64,000 bases of DNA from RBG-13-51-18 sp963739395 (GCA_963739395.1 CAVUAE010000001.1:1116001-1180000); one strand, 5' to 3'; positions 1 to 8,369 are shown, counted from the first letter of the stretch. Notes: generated from the letters alone by a model not told the origin. Numbers and translations: made by a program.

Positions 1-2274
1 ACAACCGCCGGACTTACCGAGGGTGGAAAATACCTCAAAGATGCCCTTGTCATCGTAATTAACAGTAATATATAAAGAGCCGCAGCCGGTATTGACCTTG
101 GTTGAAGTCCCTTTAATTTCAGTAGGTCGCTTGCGCGGGGTACGGCTGACGGGGTCTTCGGCTGGTTTTTCTGGTTTTTTGCCGGTGGTCAGCACCTGGC
201 TATCCCGCGAGCGGTCACGGTAGATAGTGATGCCTTTAAGTCCTTCTTCATAAGCGAGCATGTAAGCGTGGGCGATATCATCACGGGTGGCGGACTGGGG
301 GAAGTTGATAGTTTTGGAGACGGCGTTATCGGTCGAGCGCTGGAAAGCCGCCTGCATTTTCACATGCCATTCCGGGGTGATTTCATGGGCGGTGACGAAT
401 ACACGCTTAATATCATCGGGTACATTCTTGATGTCGGCTAAATGCTCGCCTTCCGCCAGCTTTTTCATCAGTTCGTCGGAGTAAAAGCCGCCTTTTTTCG
501 CTGCGTCTTCAAAATAGGGATTTACCTCAACGAAGGGCGTACCGTCGAGAACGGTTTTAGTGTAACTCAAAGCAAAGAGAGGTTCGATGCCGCTGGAACA
601 GCCGGCAATCATGCTTAAGGTGCCGGTGGGGGCGATGGTGGTGCGGGTGGCGTTGCGTACTTTAGGTCCGTTAGGCACATCATAAATACTGTCCTTAAAA
701 GCCGGGAAAGTACCCCGCTCCTTTGCCAGCTCTACCGAGGCTTTAAAGGCTTCCTCACCGATAAAACGCATTAGTTTTTCTGCAACGTCAAGCGCTTCCT
801 CGGAGTTATACGGCACGCCAAGCATCACCAGCATATCGGCAAAGCCCATGATGCCCAGGCCGATTTTACGCGTCTTTTTAGTCATTTCCTCTATCTGGGG
901 CAGGGGGAATTTATTAACATCAATAACATTATCCAGGAAACGGATGGCTGTTTTAACTGTTCTCGCTAGCTTGGGGTGGTCGATTTCGTAGCCGCCGCCC
1001 TTCTTTTTCATCATGCGGGAGAGGTTAATAGAAGCCAGGTTACAGGACTCGTAGGGGAGTAGAGGCTGCTCGCCGCAGGGGTTAGTGCTTTCAATTCTAC
1101 CGAGATGCGGCGTAGGATTAGCCTCGTTAATGCGGTCGATGAAGATAATCCCAGGGTCTCCCGTGCGCCAGGCCATGTCCACGATTTTTTCGAAGACCAC
1201 TTTAGCGTTGAGCTTGCCGGTGACCTCTTTAGTATGGGGATTGATTAATTCATAATCGGCGCCTGCCTTGACCGCTTCCATATAGTCCGCTGTCAAAGCC
1301 ACAGAGAGATTGAAATTAGTCAGCGCGGTCATTTTTTCTTTAGCGGTGATGAACGTCATAATATCGGGATGATTGATGTTCAGGATGCCCATGTTAGCGC
1401 CCCGCCGCGTACCACCCTGCTTGGTGACGTCGGTGACGGTATCGAAGGCGCGCATGAAGGAAACCGGTCCGCTGGCGACGCCGCCGGTAGAGCCGACCAC
1501 ATCGTTTTCCGGGCGAAGACGGGAGAAGGAAAATCCCGTGCCGCCGCCGCTTTTATGAATAAGCGCGGTGTATTTCACGGCGTCAAAAATAGACTCCATG
1601 GAGTCTTCGACAGGGAGGACGAAGCAAGCGGAAAGCTGCCCCAGCTTTTTACCAGCATTCATCAACGTGGGAGAATTAGGGAGGAATTCCAGATTGTACA
1701 TCAGCTTGAAAAAGTCATCTTCAACAGATTTAGCATTAGCTTTAGGACTATAAATTAACTCCGCGGCAGCGATGGCTTTGGCTACCCGTCGGAACATTTC
1801 TTCCGTTGTTTCTATAATTTTACCTTTGCTGTCTCTTAATAAGTAGCGTCTTTCCAGCACCTGTCGAGCTGTGTCGGTCAGGCCATTAGCAGTGATTGTG
1901 TCTTTAGGATTTTTTACTTCGGTTTCGGTGTCCATTTCGGCTTTGACCTCCTCTACTGGCGTTGGTACTGGTTCCGCTTGGGGTTTTTCGGCATTAAGCA
2001 CTTCCATCACCATGGCTTCGATTTCCGCTTCGGTGGGCATTCTGCCGTGGGGAGCCTGGCGAGAATGTCGGTCCACCAGTTCCTCCATGCCCGGCAAAGT
2101 GGGCAATGCTTGCGACTGCGCTCTTTCCAGTCGCTCAATAACCTGCCCTGTCAGTTTTTCCACGAGCTTACGGTCGCGGATACCCATGGCGGCGGCGTTA
2201 TCGAAGACGATGCGCGCTATCTGACTTCGATTAACGGAAGAAGCGTTCCTCTTGCCGGCGTGATTATTCAACAC
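1..2274 (-). CDS. nrdJ: Adenosylcobalamin-dependent ribonucleotide reductase, class II (3' end outside window)
   Basis: Reduces ribonucleotides to deoxyribonucleotides with a B12-generated thiyl radical, which suits an anaerobe. I read the minus strand from GTG at 2274 (TTG at 2271 is an equal alternative; GGAG lies just upstream); 758 codons are present and the frame is open to base 1. Visible class II features: a conserved Cys in SACFVLP near residue 214, NPCGEQPLLPYESCNLASIN near 395-412 with the active-site Cys, and a PTGTLS motif near 545. The last residues in view (near TGCGSLYITVNYDD) belong to the C-terminal tail domain that normally follows. It lies downstream of nrdR in the same direction, with two unrelated AT-rich genes between. 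It was identified by translating the strand directly, because the gene runs off the window. Confidence 0.95.
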   Translation of the reverse strand, partial: MLNNHAGKRNASSVNRSQIARIVFDNAAAMGIRDRKLVEKLTGQVIERLERAQSQALPTLPGMEELVDRHSRQAPHGRMPTEAEIEAMVMEVLNAEKPQAEPVPTPVEEVKAEMDTETEVKNPKDTITANGLTDTARQVLERRYLLRDSKGKIIETTEEMFRRVAKAIAAAELIYSPKANAKSVEDDFFKLMYNLEFLPNSPTLMNAGKKLGQLSACFVLPVEDSMESIFDAVKYTALIHKSGGGTGFSFSRLRPENDVVGSTGGVASGPVSFMRAFDTVTDVTKQGGTRRGANMGILNINHPDIMTFITAKEKMTALTNFNLSVALTADYMEAVKAGADYELINPHTKEVTGKLNAKVVFEKIVDMAWRTGDPGIIFIDRINEANPTPHLGRIESTNPCGEQPLLPYESCNLASINLSRMMKKKGGGYEIDHPKLARTVKTAIRFLDNVIDVNKFPLPQIEEMTKKTRKIGLGIMGFADMLVMLGVPYNSEEALDVAEKLMRFIGEEAFKASVELAKERGTFPAFKDSIYDVPNGPKVRNATRTTIAPTGTLSMIAGCSSGIEPLFALSYTKTVLDGTPFVEVNPYFEDAAKKGGFYSDELMKKLAEGEHLADIKNVPDDIKRVFVTAHEITPEWHVKMQAAFQRSTDNAVSKTINFPQSATRDDIAHAYMLAYEEGLKGITIYRDRSRDSQVLTTGKKPEKPAEDPVSRTPRKRPTEIKGTSTKVNTGCGSLYITVNYDDKGIFEVFSTLGKSGGC

Positions 2275-2307
2275 AGCTCCTACCTTAATAACAGCAATTC
2301 CATTTAT

Positions 2308-3135
2308 CTATCCATCTAAAAAAGAAAGAGATACAATATATCTATTTACTCCGTACCCAAACCCTTTTATTTCAGAAGGGAAACGTTTTTTCCCCTTACC
2401 GAACTTATATTGTAAATCTCCCTTTAGCAGTGTATTGAAATTGTAGGCATCATGTAATATAGAGGGTGGATTTACGTTTTTATTTAATGGTGAAAATAAA
2501 GTATTACCAATCTTTTTCTTCTTAGGCCATGATAACTGAAGTGAATTTGGTTGGTTTTTACGTGGTGTCCATTTTGAAACATAACAAGGTTTTTGACTAG
2601 TTTCAGAGACTCTTATTGCAGCTGATTGTATTGAGACTTTGAATAAATCAGCCAAACGCTCAATAGATTGTATTGACGTTCCTAGTTCATCTAAGTATTT
2701 GCTAAACACTGATGTTGGCATCAATAACTCTGTGGCAGCCTCATCACATAGTTTTTCTACGACTTTAGAACGTTTTCTTTGTACAACTTGCGGATTGAAT
2801 GTCCTGTGTTCAATAGTATTTATATATTGTTCCAATTTTAACGCACTATATAATAAATGTCCGATTTCATGGGCACAAGAAAAATTTTGTCTTACCAAAG
2901 GGTCATTTATATTTAGTTTTATTTTAGATCCACTATCAAATCGTAGAAGGACACCTCCAGATTTACCCGCTTTGCCAAGGTCCGTTTTTTCAATGCTTTG
3001 AACTCCAACTAAAGAAGCATATTCTTCTGATAAAAATGGTGGGTTATCATGCCCTCTTTTGGCTATCAACTCGGTTACAAGCTGTCGCGCCCGTTCAATA
3101 ATTAGTTCAGAAGCTGTTTCTAACTTAATAACCAT
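2308..3135 (-). CDS. ImmA/IrrE-family metallopeptidase-like protein
   Basis: 275 aa. Residues 87-100 contain the zinc protease signature HEIGH (H90, E91, H94), followed by KLCDEAATELLMP with E132 as the likely third zinc ligand. This is the ImmA/IrrE (COG2856) arrangement: peptidases that cleave XRE-type repressors in phages, ICEs and stress or toxin-antitoxin modules. The C-terminal 120 residues are basic and I do not recognise a domain there. The start codon is 2 bp after the stop of the 112-aa gene at 3138, so the two are co-transcribed. The pair is clearly AT-richer than nrdR and nrdJ, which suggests acquisition. No XRE repressor partner is recognisable next to it, so the substrate is unknown. 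Confidence 0.8.
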   Translation of the reverse strand: MVIKLETASELIIERARQLVTELIAKRGHDNPPFLSEEYASLVGVQSIEKTDLGKAGKSGGVLLRFDSGSKIKLNINDPLVRQNFSCAHEIGHLLYSALKLEQYINTIEHRTFNPQVVQRKRSKVVEKLCDEAATELLMPTSVFSKYLDELGTSIQSIERLADLFKVSIQSAAIRVSETSQKPCYVSKWTPRKNQPNSLQLSWPKKKKIGNTLFSPLNKNVNPPSILHDAYNFNTLLKGDLQYKFGKGKKRFPSEIKGFGYGVNRYIVSLSFLDG

Positions 3136-3137
3136 AA

Positions 3138-3476
3138 TTACTTTTCGTATTTTGACATATAGTCGTTTATCTGCTGCTCTTTTAAAGGAATGAGTTTCTT
3201 CATTTCTTCATCCATTACTAAGTCAATAGGATCTTTGTTTTGTCTTCCTTCTACTCCATATAGAGCTCGGATAAGACTCTTACGTTGGGCATCATTTGTT
3301 GTTTTACGTGGTTCATGTATACAACTGTGTAGCACTTCTTTTAAGGAATAAGGAAGATAATCATATTTTTTTATTGGTATTTTATAATACCCGAACCACA
3401 GTCTAATGTCTTGCCATAACGTTCTTTTTGTGATTTGCCTATGTGTCTTTTTATTGATAAATTCTTCTATCTCCAT
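3138..3476 (-). CDS. Hypothetical protein, partner of the ImmA-like peptidase
   Basis: 112 aa, lysine-rich and probably helical, with no signal peptide or membrane segment. It has an SD-like TGGAG 7 bp before ATG. It ends 2 bp before the ImmA-like gene and starts 44 bp after nrdR, all in one direction. I recognise no family. By position it could be the regulator or antitoxin partner of the peptidase, but no helix-turn-helix is evident, so this is only inferred. Base composition is AT-rich like its partner. Confidence 0.6.
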   Translation of the reverse strand: MEIEEFINKKTHRQITKRTLWQDIRLWFGYYKIPIKKYDYLPYSLKEVLHSCIHEPRKTTNDAQRKSLIRALYGVEGRQNKDPIDLVMDEEMKKLIPLKEQQINDYMSKYEK

Positions 3477-3520
3477 GTTTCACTCCAGACAAGATATTAC
3501 ATGCTTTATTATTATAACAT

Positions 3521-4057
3521 TCATCGCCGCTTCCTCCGCGGGGGCTTTGTCTTTTTTACAGGCATTTCGTCTTGCTTAAAGAGGGGGAGCTGGTCGGCGG
3601 GGGGTAAAGGGGCATGGTCGGCGAGGTCATCCACTTCTTCCTTGAGCGTAGTGATATCTTCAAACTCGCGATAAACGCTGGCGAAGCGGATATAAGCAAT
3701 ATGGTCAGTCTTTTTAAGTTTTTGCATAACAAGGTCACCGATATAAAAACTAGCAATTTCGGCATGGCCGGACTGATAAAGCTTGCCTTCTATTTCGTCA
3801 ACGAGCTTATTTACAGTACCGGAGGGTAGAGGTCTTTTTTCGCAGGCTTTACGGATGCCCGCTAGTAACTTCTCGCGGTCGAACTCCTCACGGCGTCCAT
3901 CCTTCTTAATGACAAAAAGACTGGCGCGCTGCAAGCGCTCGTAGGTGGTGAAACGCAAGTCACACCGCAGACACTGGCGTCGGCGGCGGACACCGTCGTT
4001 CACGTCGCGCGAGTCGATTACCTTGGAGTCGTTATAGCCGCAGAAGGGGCAGTTCAC
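3521..4057 (-). CDS. nrdR: Transcriptional repressor NrdR
   Basis: 178 aa from a GTG start with GGAGG 8 bp upstream. N-terminal zinc ribbon with C3, C6, C29 and C32 (CPFC ... CLRC), then an ATP-cone domain from about residue 47 (ASLFVIKKDGRREEFDREKL) to about 140. NrdR senses dNTP/ATP balance and represses ribonucleotide reductase genes. The protein is longer than the usual 150 residues because of a basic, proline-rich tail ending KKTKPPRRKRR. The target reductase nrdJ lies downstream in the same orientation, separated by two AT-rich genes. I could not find a convincing NrdR box in the upstream region. Confidence 0.97.
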   Translation of the reverse strand: MNCPFCGYNDSKVIDSRDVNDGVRRRRQCLRCDLRFTTYERLQRASLFVIKKDGRREEFDREKLLAGIRKACEKRPLPSGTVNKLVDEIEGKLYQSGHAEIASFYIGDLVMQKLKKTDHIAYIRFASVYREFEDITTLKEEVDDLADHAPLPPADQLPLFKQDEMPVKKTKPPRRKRR

Positions 4058-4093
4058 CTGCCGACCTCCACAAATTATTGTATCGAGGTCTAT

Positions 4094-4122
4094 AATTTAC
4101 CACTACAGGTTGTGTTTGTCAA
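4094..4122 (-). promoter_or_regulatory. Probable sigma70-type promoter of nrdR
   Basis: On the minus strand TTGACA (4122-4117), a 17-bp spacer and TAAATT (4099-4094) precede the nrdR GTG by about 40 bp. The -35 is perfect, the -10 is 4/6. Confidence 0.5.
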
Positions 4123-4212
4123 TGGGGTCTCACGTGTGAAACATGTTAAAATATTATTAAAATTTTTACTTTACCGCAATACCGCAATAGGCTATGATTA
4201 TTTTGAAGAAAA

Positions 4213-5529
4213 ATGATGAACTACCAGCAAGCTCTGGACTATTTATTGAAGTTCGCTGATTATGAGCGCCTGCCGCGCTCGGGAATTGTGTGGGACCTGA
4301 AGCGTATCGAACGACTGCTGGCAAGACTGGATAATCCGCAGAACTTCGCGCGGTCGGTACATGTAGCGGGGACGAAAGGGAAGGGCAGCACTTCTGCGAT
4401 GATAGCGTCGATTTTGCATAGTGCCGGTTATAAAGTGGGACTTTATACCTCCCCCCACCTCCTCTCTTACACAGAACGCATACAAGTTAACGGCAAGCCC
4501 ATCGCCGAGGCAGACTGGGCGAAGCTGGTTGAAATTATACAGCCGCATGTCGAAGCGGAGAATGCGCTGGGCGACCTCGGGCAATTAACGACTTTTGAAA
4601 TTTTTACGGCGATGGCGTTCCTCCATTTCCAGCGAGTGAAGGCGGACTGGCAGGTGCTGGAGGTGGGCTTAGGGGGACGGCTCGACGCCACGAACGTAAT
4701 CCAGCCGCAGGTGTGCGTGATAACGTCCATCAGCTTCGACCACATGGACGTACTGGGGGATACGCTGGCGAAAATAGCCGGGGAGAAATGCGGCATCATC
4801 AAGCCGGGGGCGGATGTCGTGACCGCGCCGCAGTTCCCGGAAGCTCTAGAGGTCATCAAGCGGGTGTGTACGGAAAAGAACGTCCGCCTGATAAAAGTGG
4901 GGCAGGACGTTACATGGGAGAGGGTTGGCTTTAATCAAAAGGGGCAGAGTTTCCGCGTGAAGGGACTGAAGGGAAAATATAAGTTAAGGATTCCACTGCT
5001 GGGTTTGCACCAGCTGGAGAACGCCGCCAATGCCGTCGCCGCCGCGGAACTGCTCCAGGAAAAAGACGCGAAGATATCATCCAAAAACATCGCCGAGGGA
5101 CTAGCCAAAGTGGACTGGCCGGGTCGCTTACAGGTCTTGAGGAAAAAGCCGTGGGTCGTCGTCGACGGGGCGCATAACGCTTACTCGATGAAGCGACTGG
5201 TCGAGGCGATAGAGGAGTATTTTAAGTACGACAAGGTGAAGCTGATTTTAGGGTTCGGGGCGGATAAAGACATAGCGGGCATGGCGGCGGAGGCGGCGGA
5301 ATTAACGAGCGACATCATCCTGGTGGCGTCCAAGCACCCGCGGGCGGTAAAGGCGGAGGCTTTAGTAGCCGAGTTCCAGAAGCACCGGGTGACGCCGCGC
5401 TTGGCGGAGAGCGTAAAGGACGCGATGAAACTGGCGCTGGGGGAGGCGGGACCTAAAGACCTTATCTGCGCGGCGGGGAGCATCTTTGTGATTGCCGAGG
5501 TGATGGAGGGATTTAAAAACCCTCTCTAA
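4213..5529 (+). CDS. folC: Bifunctional folylpolyglutamate synthase / dihydrofolate synthase
   Basis: 438 aa Mur-ligase-family enzyme that adds glutamate to dihydropteroate and folates. The P-loop GTKGKGST is at residues 53-60; the second ATP-binding stretch SFDHMDVLGDTLAKIAGEKC and the C-terminal Mur-ligase domain (VDGAHNAYSMKRLVEAI) are intact. The start could be either of two adjacent ATGs (4213 or 4216); SD is weak. The last codons (NPL and stop) are not original: they are supplied by a palindromic repeat of the DUF559 element. A second copy of the folC tail sequence (GCCGAGGTGATGG) reappears at 6046-6058 in front of codons for ...GGLKHAKLLQS, which looks like the ancestral C-terminus. 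The enzyme should still be functional. Confidence 0.95.
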   Translation: MMNYQQALDYLLKFADYERLPRSGIVWDLKRIERLLARLDNPQNFARSVHVAGTKGKGSTSAMIASILHSAGYKVGLYTSPHLLSYTERIQVNGKPIAEADWAKLVEIIQPHVEAENALGDLGQLTTFEIFTAMAFLHFQRVKADWQVLEVGLGGRLDATNVIQPQVCVITSISFDHMDVLGDTLAKIAGEKCGIIKPGADVVTAPQFPEALEVIKRVCTEKNVRLIKVGQDVTWERVGFNQKGQSFRVKGLKGKYKLRIPLLGLHQLENAANAVAAAELLQEKDAKISSKNIAEGLAKVDWPGRLQVLRKKPWVVVDGAHNAYSMKRLVEAIEEYFKYDKVKLILGFGADKDIAGMAAEAAELTSDIILVASKHPRAVKAEALVAEFQKHRVTPRLAESVKDAMKLALGEAGPKDLICAAGSIFVIAEVMEGFKNPL

Positions 5530-5597
5530 CTCTCCCTTTACAAAAGGGAGAGGATGAATTTTTACTCTTTCGTAAAGAGGAACCAAGGGAGTTTTTA
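5515..5597. repeat. Palindromic repeat, copy A (left end of DUF559 element)
   Basis: Begins AAAAACCCTCTC, contains hairpin CTCCCTTTacaaaAGGGAG and a second hairpin CTCTTTcgtAAAGAG, and ends AAGGGAGTTTTT. The same order of hairpins is seen in copies at 5952-6040 and 47056-47180. Confidence 0.8.
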
Positions 5598-5951
5598 TAA
5601 ATTGTTAAGCTTTTGTTCAATTACTTCAATTACACCATCAATATTGTTGAATATATCTATATTCGTGAACCTTAGAACTGTTAATCCCATACTCTCTATA
5701 AACTCATCTCTGATCCAATCGTATTTTTTTGTATTGTTGGAAAAATGTTGTCCACCATCTACTTCAACCACTAACATTGCTTTATGGCAATAGAAGTCAG
5801 CAATATATTCTCCCAAAGGCTTTTGACGTGAGAACATAAAACCTTTTAGCTGTTTCATCCTAAGCTTAGACCACAATAATTTTTCAGCATCTGTCATGTT
5901 GTTTCTAAGTTCTTGGGATAGCTGCTTCAATTTTGGGTTATATAGATGCAT
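5595..5951 (-). CDS. DUF559 domain protein (Vsr/REase-fold endonuclease-like)
   Basis: 118 aa. Matches the DUF559 pattern seen next to many restriction-type and mobile loci: N-terminal LRNNMTDAEKLLWSKLR, then GEYIADFYCHKAMLVVEVDGGQH with D52, E63, D65 and H69 forming the putative PD-(D/E)XK-like site, and a C-terminal LRFTNIDIFNNIDGV segment. A nuclease role is expected from the fold but the substrate is unknown. The gene is AT-rich, fills the space between two palindromic repeats, and seems to be the only cargo of the inserted element; it may act in movement or maintenance of that repeat. Confidence 0.85.
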   Translation of the reverse strand: MHLYNPKLKQLSQELRNNMTDAEKLLWSKLRMKQLKGFMFSRQKPLGEYIADFYCHKAMLVVEVDGGQHFSNNTKKYDWIRDEFIESMGLTVLRFTNIDIFNNIDGVIEVIEQKLNNL

Positions 5952-6040
5952 AAAAACCCTCTTTTGTCTCCCTTTAAAAAAGGGAGAGGTAATTCCTTTT
6001 CCGTCTCCCTCTTTCGTAAAGAGGGATAAAGGGAGTTTTT
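5952..6040. repeat. Palindromic repeat, copy B (right end of DUF559 element)
   Basis: AAAAACCCTC, then hairpin TCTCCCTTTaaaaAAAGGGAGA, then hairpin CCCTCTTTcgTAAAGAGGG and a closing AAAGGGAGTTTTT. It is followed directly by the duplicated folC tail. Confidence 0.8.
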
Positions 6041-6078
6041 CTAACGCCGAGGTGATGGGGGGGTTGAAACATGCAAAA

Positions 6079-6981
6079 TTACTTCAGTCCTAACGGAAGA
6101 TAATTAGCTACAAATCGATATGTATCTGCACCTGAATCCGTAGTTTCAATTTTATTATGGAAAAATGAATGAATAAAATTTATTGTTGAATCATTTATAT
6201 TATAGGTTGTACCAAGAATTCTTTTATTTGATAAATCGGCATTATTAATAAGTAATTTTAGAGTTGTTTGATCATACCCAAAACCTATAAACACAAGATT
6301 AAAAGCATCTCTTATTGCTGCTTGAGCATCACGGAAATCATTTGTATCATCTAACCGATCTGATGTAATTCTGATACCTTCCGCAGCATTTTTAAGTATT
6401 CCCGCAACACTAAAACTCTCTCCGTAGTTTATTTCTGGATAACGGCCAAGACTTCCATGAGCATGTATAATTTTAAGAGTAGCTAGTTTTTGCGTGGCAT
6501 GTTGGGTTAAGTCATCTGGGCAGTTATACTGTATATTTTTGTGTAAAAAGTGTTCTAGTGATCTATCGTAATTTAAAGTAACAAACACAATATTATTCGC
6601 ATTTGGTTTATTATTTTCAAAATCTAACACATTGTATAAATGACTATACCAATCTTTTTGAGGAAATAAATAATCTGTTCTTTCGAGAGGTAATAATGTA
6701 TAGGCTATTGCATATGCACCGATTTCTCTAAATTTGCTCTTTTTTTCAAGAAATATATCTATTGTTGGATAACTAGTGTATTTTAAAGCTTCAGCGAAAT
6801 TGTCGGCAAGTAAATTGTCAAATTTATTATGTGCAAGAGTATTAACGTGATTTATATTGATTCCAGAGATCATTATGGTTTTAAGTTCTGTACCTAATGG
6901 TAGGCCATAAGGTTTACTCGCTCTAGCCCCAAGAACAAATACTGTCTTTTTATTAAGATCGATTGGTTGTATTTCTACCAT
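6079..6981 (-). CDS. SIR2-like domain protein
   Basis: 300 aa. Residues 14-30 (VFVLGARASKPYGLPLG) resemble the NAD-binding loop of SIR2_2-type proteins (GAGAS...G.P). TLNYDRSLE (135-143) matches the TxNYD signature, and HAHGSLG (173-179) carries the HG pair that includes the catalytic His of SIR2 folds. Bacterial SIR2_2 proteins often act as NAD-depleting phage-defence effectors, but many are uncharacterised. Here R20 replaces the usual second Gly of GAGAS. The gene is AT-rich, stands alone, and sits between the DUF559 element and ribD (3 bp after its start lies the end of ribD). No second defence gene is adjacent. Confidence 0.7.
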   Translation of the reverse strand: MVEIQPIDLNKKTVFVLGARASKPYGLPLGTELKTIMISGININHVNTLAHNKFDNLLADNFAEALKYTSYPTIDIFLEKKSKFREIGAYAIAYTLLPLERTDYLFPQKDWYSHLYNVLDFENNKPNANNIVFVTLNYDRSLEHFLHKNIQYNCPDDLTQHATQKLATLKIIHAHGSLGRYPEINYGESFSVAGILKNAAEGIRITSDRLDDTNDFRDAQAAIRDAFNLVFIGFGYDQTTLKLLINNADLSNKRILGTTYNINDSTINFIHSFFHNKIETTDSGADTYRFVANYLPLGLK

Positions 6982-6984
6982 TTT

Positions 6985-8070
6985 TTATCTCCTCCCCTCC
7001 ACCACAATATCCACCCCGCTCTTATAAACCTTCTCAACCTTTAACTTATAAGCCTTAGCTAAGTCCGTAATATTAAGCTCGCCGACGGCGTCGGTGCCTT
7101 TGCCCAAGATTTTGGGGGCGATAATCACCACCACCTTATCCGCCAAACCCAGTCTTAAGAAAGAGGTAATCACCTCCCCGCCCCCCTCCACCAAAAGCGA
7201 CGTGATTTCACGCTCGCCTAGAGATTTCAACAGTTTTTTTAAGTCCATTTTATCCTGACTATCCGGCGGGATAATTAAGACCTCGATGCCCATCTTTTGC
7301 AGGGCGGCGAGCTTGGCTTTAGTCGCATGGGTAGTGGTGGCAACGATAGTTTTGGCTTTATTTTGGTTTTTCAGCACCTTAGCGTCGAGGGGAATCCTTA
7401 GCGTGGAGTCCAGAACTATGCGGAGTGGATTTCTGCCTTTGACTAGTCGCGTGGTCAGCTCGGGGTTATCTTTTGTCACCGTGCCTGCGCCGACTAAAAT
7501 AGCGTCGTTAGTAGCGCGTAGTTGATGCGCCAGTTTCTGGGACTCCGGGGAGCTAATCCAGCGTGAGGAGCCTTTAGCGGTGGCGATGCGCCCGTCCAGC
7601 GTCTGCGCCCACTTAAGCGTGACGTAAGGGATGCCGGTAGTACGGTGCTTGATATACTTTTCGTTCAGAACAAGGCAGTCCGCCTCCAGCACGCCAACCG
7701 TCGTCTTAATCCCCTTCTGGTTCAGGAGTTTCACACTTTCGCCGCGCATCTTGGGGTCGGGGTCAAGCATGCCGATAACTAAACGCCCGATTTTACTTTT
7801 GATAATGGCGTCGGTGCAGGGTGGGGTCTTGCCGTAATGGCGGCAGGGCTCTAAAGTAACGTAAAGCGTCGCTCCGGCAACGGATTCTTTAGCTTTTTTA
7901 AGCGCATCCACCTCCGCGTGGTCGAGTCCAAAGGCGTGATGATACCCCTCCCCGATAATCCTCCCGTCCTTCACGATGACGGTGCCCACCATAGGATTGG
8001 GGGAGGTTTTGCCCAGTCCCTTACGCGCCAGCTTTAAAGCCAGCCGCATGTATTGTTCGTCATTAACCAT
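6985..8070 (-). CDS. ribD: Riboflavin biosynthesis deaminase/reductase RibD
   Basis: 361 aa from ATG at 8070; the frame is open further upstream only because the 29-bp repeats there read through. The deaminase domain has H51-A-E53 and PCRHYGKTPPC with C76 and C85 as zinc ligands; the reductase domain starts near residue 155 (VTLKWAQTLDGRIA) and includes LLVEGGGEVITSFL. It converts the GTP-cyclohydrolase-II product into the ribitylamino-uracil phosphate. No SD is obvious; a TATAAT lies only about 12 bp before the ATG, so the mRNA may be nearly leaderless. Confidence 0.95.
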   Translation of the reverse strand: MVNDEQYMRLALKLARKGLGKTSPNPMVGTVIVKDGRIIGEGYHHAFGLDHAEVDALKKAKESVAGATLYVTLEPCRHYGKTPPCTDAIIKSKIGRLVIGMLDPDPKMRGESVKLLNQKGIKTTVGVLEADCLVLNEKYIKHRTTGIPYVTLKWAQTLDGRIATAKGSSRWISSPESQKLAHQLRATNDAILVGAGTVTKDNPELTTRLVKGRNPLRIVLDSTLRIPLDAKVLKNQNKAKTIVATTTHATKAKLAALQKMGIEVLIIPPDSQDKMDLKKLLKSLGEREITSLLVEGGGEVITSFLRLGLADKVVVIIAPKILGKGTDAVGELNITDLAKAYKLKVEKVYKSGVDIVVEGRR

Positions 8071-8082
8071 AGTGAGGCTATT

Positions 8083-8214
8083 ATAACGGAAAATGGTGAG
8101 TCTGTCGAACCATAACGGAAAATGGTGAGTCTGTCGAACCATAACGTAAAGAGGTGAGCCTGTCGAACCATAACGTAAAATGGTGAGCCTGTCGAACCAT
8201 AACGTAAAGAGGGG
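8083..8214. repeat. Tandem repeat of a 29-bp unit, four full copies plus a partial
   Basis: Units at 8083-8111, 8112-8140, 8141-8169 and 8170-8198, then a partial to 8214. Consensus starts ATAACGKAAAATGGTGAG and ends CCTGTCGAACC. Copies differ at 1-4 positions; no spacers, so it is not a CRISPR array. It fills the space between ribD and tRNA-Lys. The TGTCGAACC core resembles dispersed intergenic repeats in related genomes. Confidence 0.9.
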
Positions 8215-8293
8215 AGAATGCTAAAAAGCAAACGTCAAAGTTGCGTATGGTGAGGCTGATTTGTTAAAATTAATGTTTGGATTACGTTTACAC

Positions 8294-8369
8294 GGGCCGT
8301 TAGCTCAGTTGGTAGAGCAGTGGACTTTTAATCCATTGGTCGCAGGTTCGAATCCTGCACGGCCTACCA
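8294..8369 (+). tRNA. tRNA-Lys (anticodon TTT)
   Basis: 76 nt including encoded CCA. Acceptor GGGCCGT / ACGGCCT, D-arm GCTC...GAGC, anticodon arm GTGGA-CTTTTAA-TCCAT giving TTT, T-arm GCAGG-TTCGAAT-CCTGC, discriminator A. Confidence 0.97.

Larger units (their letters stand above)
5494..6058. mobile_element. DUF559-carrying element inserted in the folC 3' end
   Basis: A 13-bp direct repeat GCCGAGGTGATGG (5494-5506 and 6046-6058, with further similarity on the right side) brackets a unit of about 540 bp. The unit consists of palindromic repeat copy A (5515-5597), a minus-strand DUF559 gene and palindromic repeat copy B (5952-6040). The direct repeat is coding sequence of folC on the left and matches the continuing folC frame on the right, so it reads as a target duplication caused by insertion. 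No transposase is present. A solo copy of the palindromic repeat occurs at 47056-47180. Confidence 0.65.

Noticed and set aside
4058..4212. NrdR box between nrdR and folC
   Set aside because: No pair of sequences close to the ACAC-WATATATW-GTGT consensus could be found.
8071..8142. Upstream start for ribD inside the tandem repeats
   Set aside because: These codons are repeat-encoded and not conserved in RibD; the ATG at 8070 begins the deaminase domain.
8083..8214. Possible CRISPR array
   Set aside because: The 29-bp units are adjacent with no unique spacers and no cas genes occur in the window.
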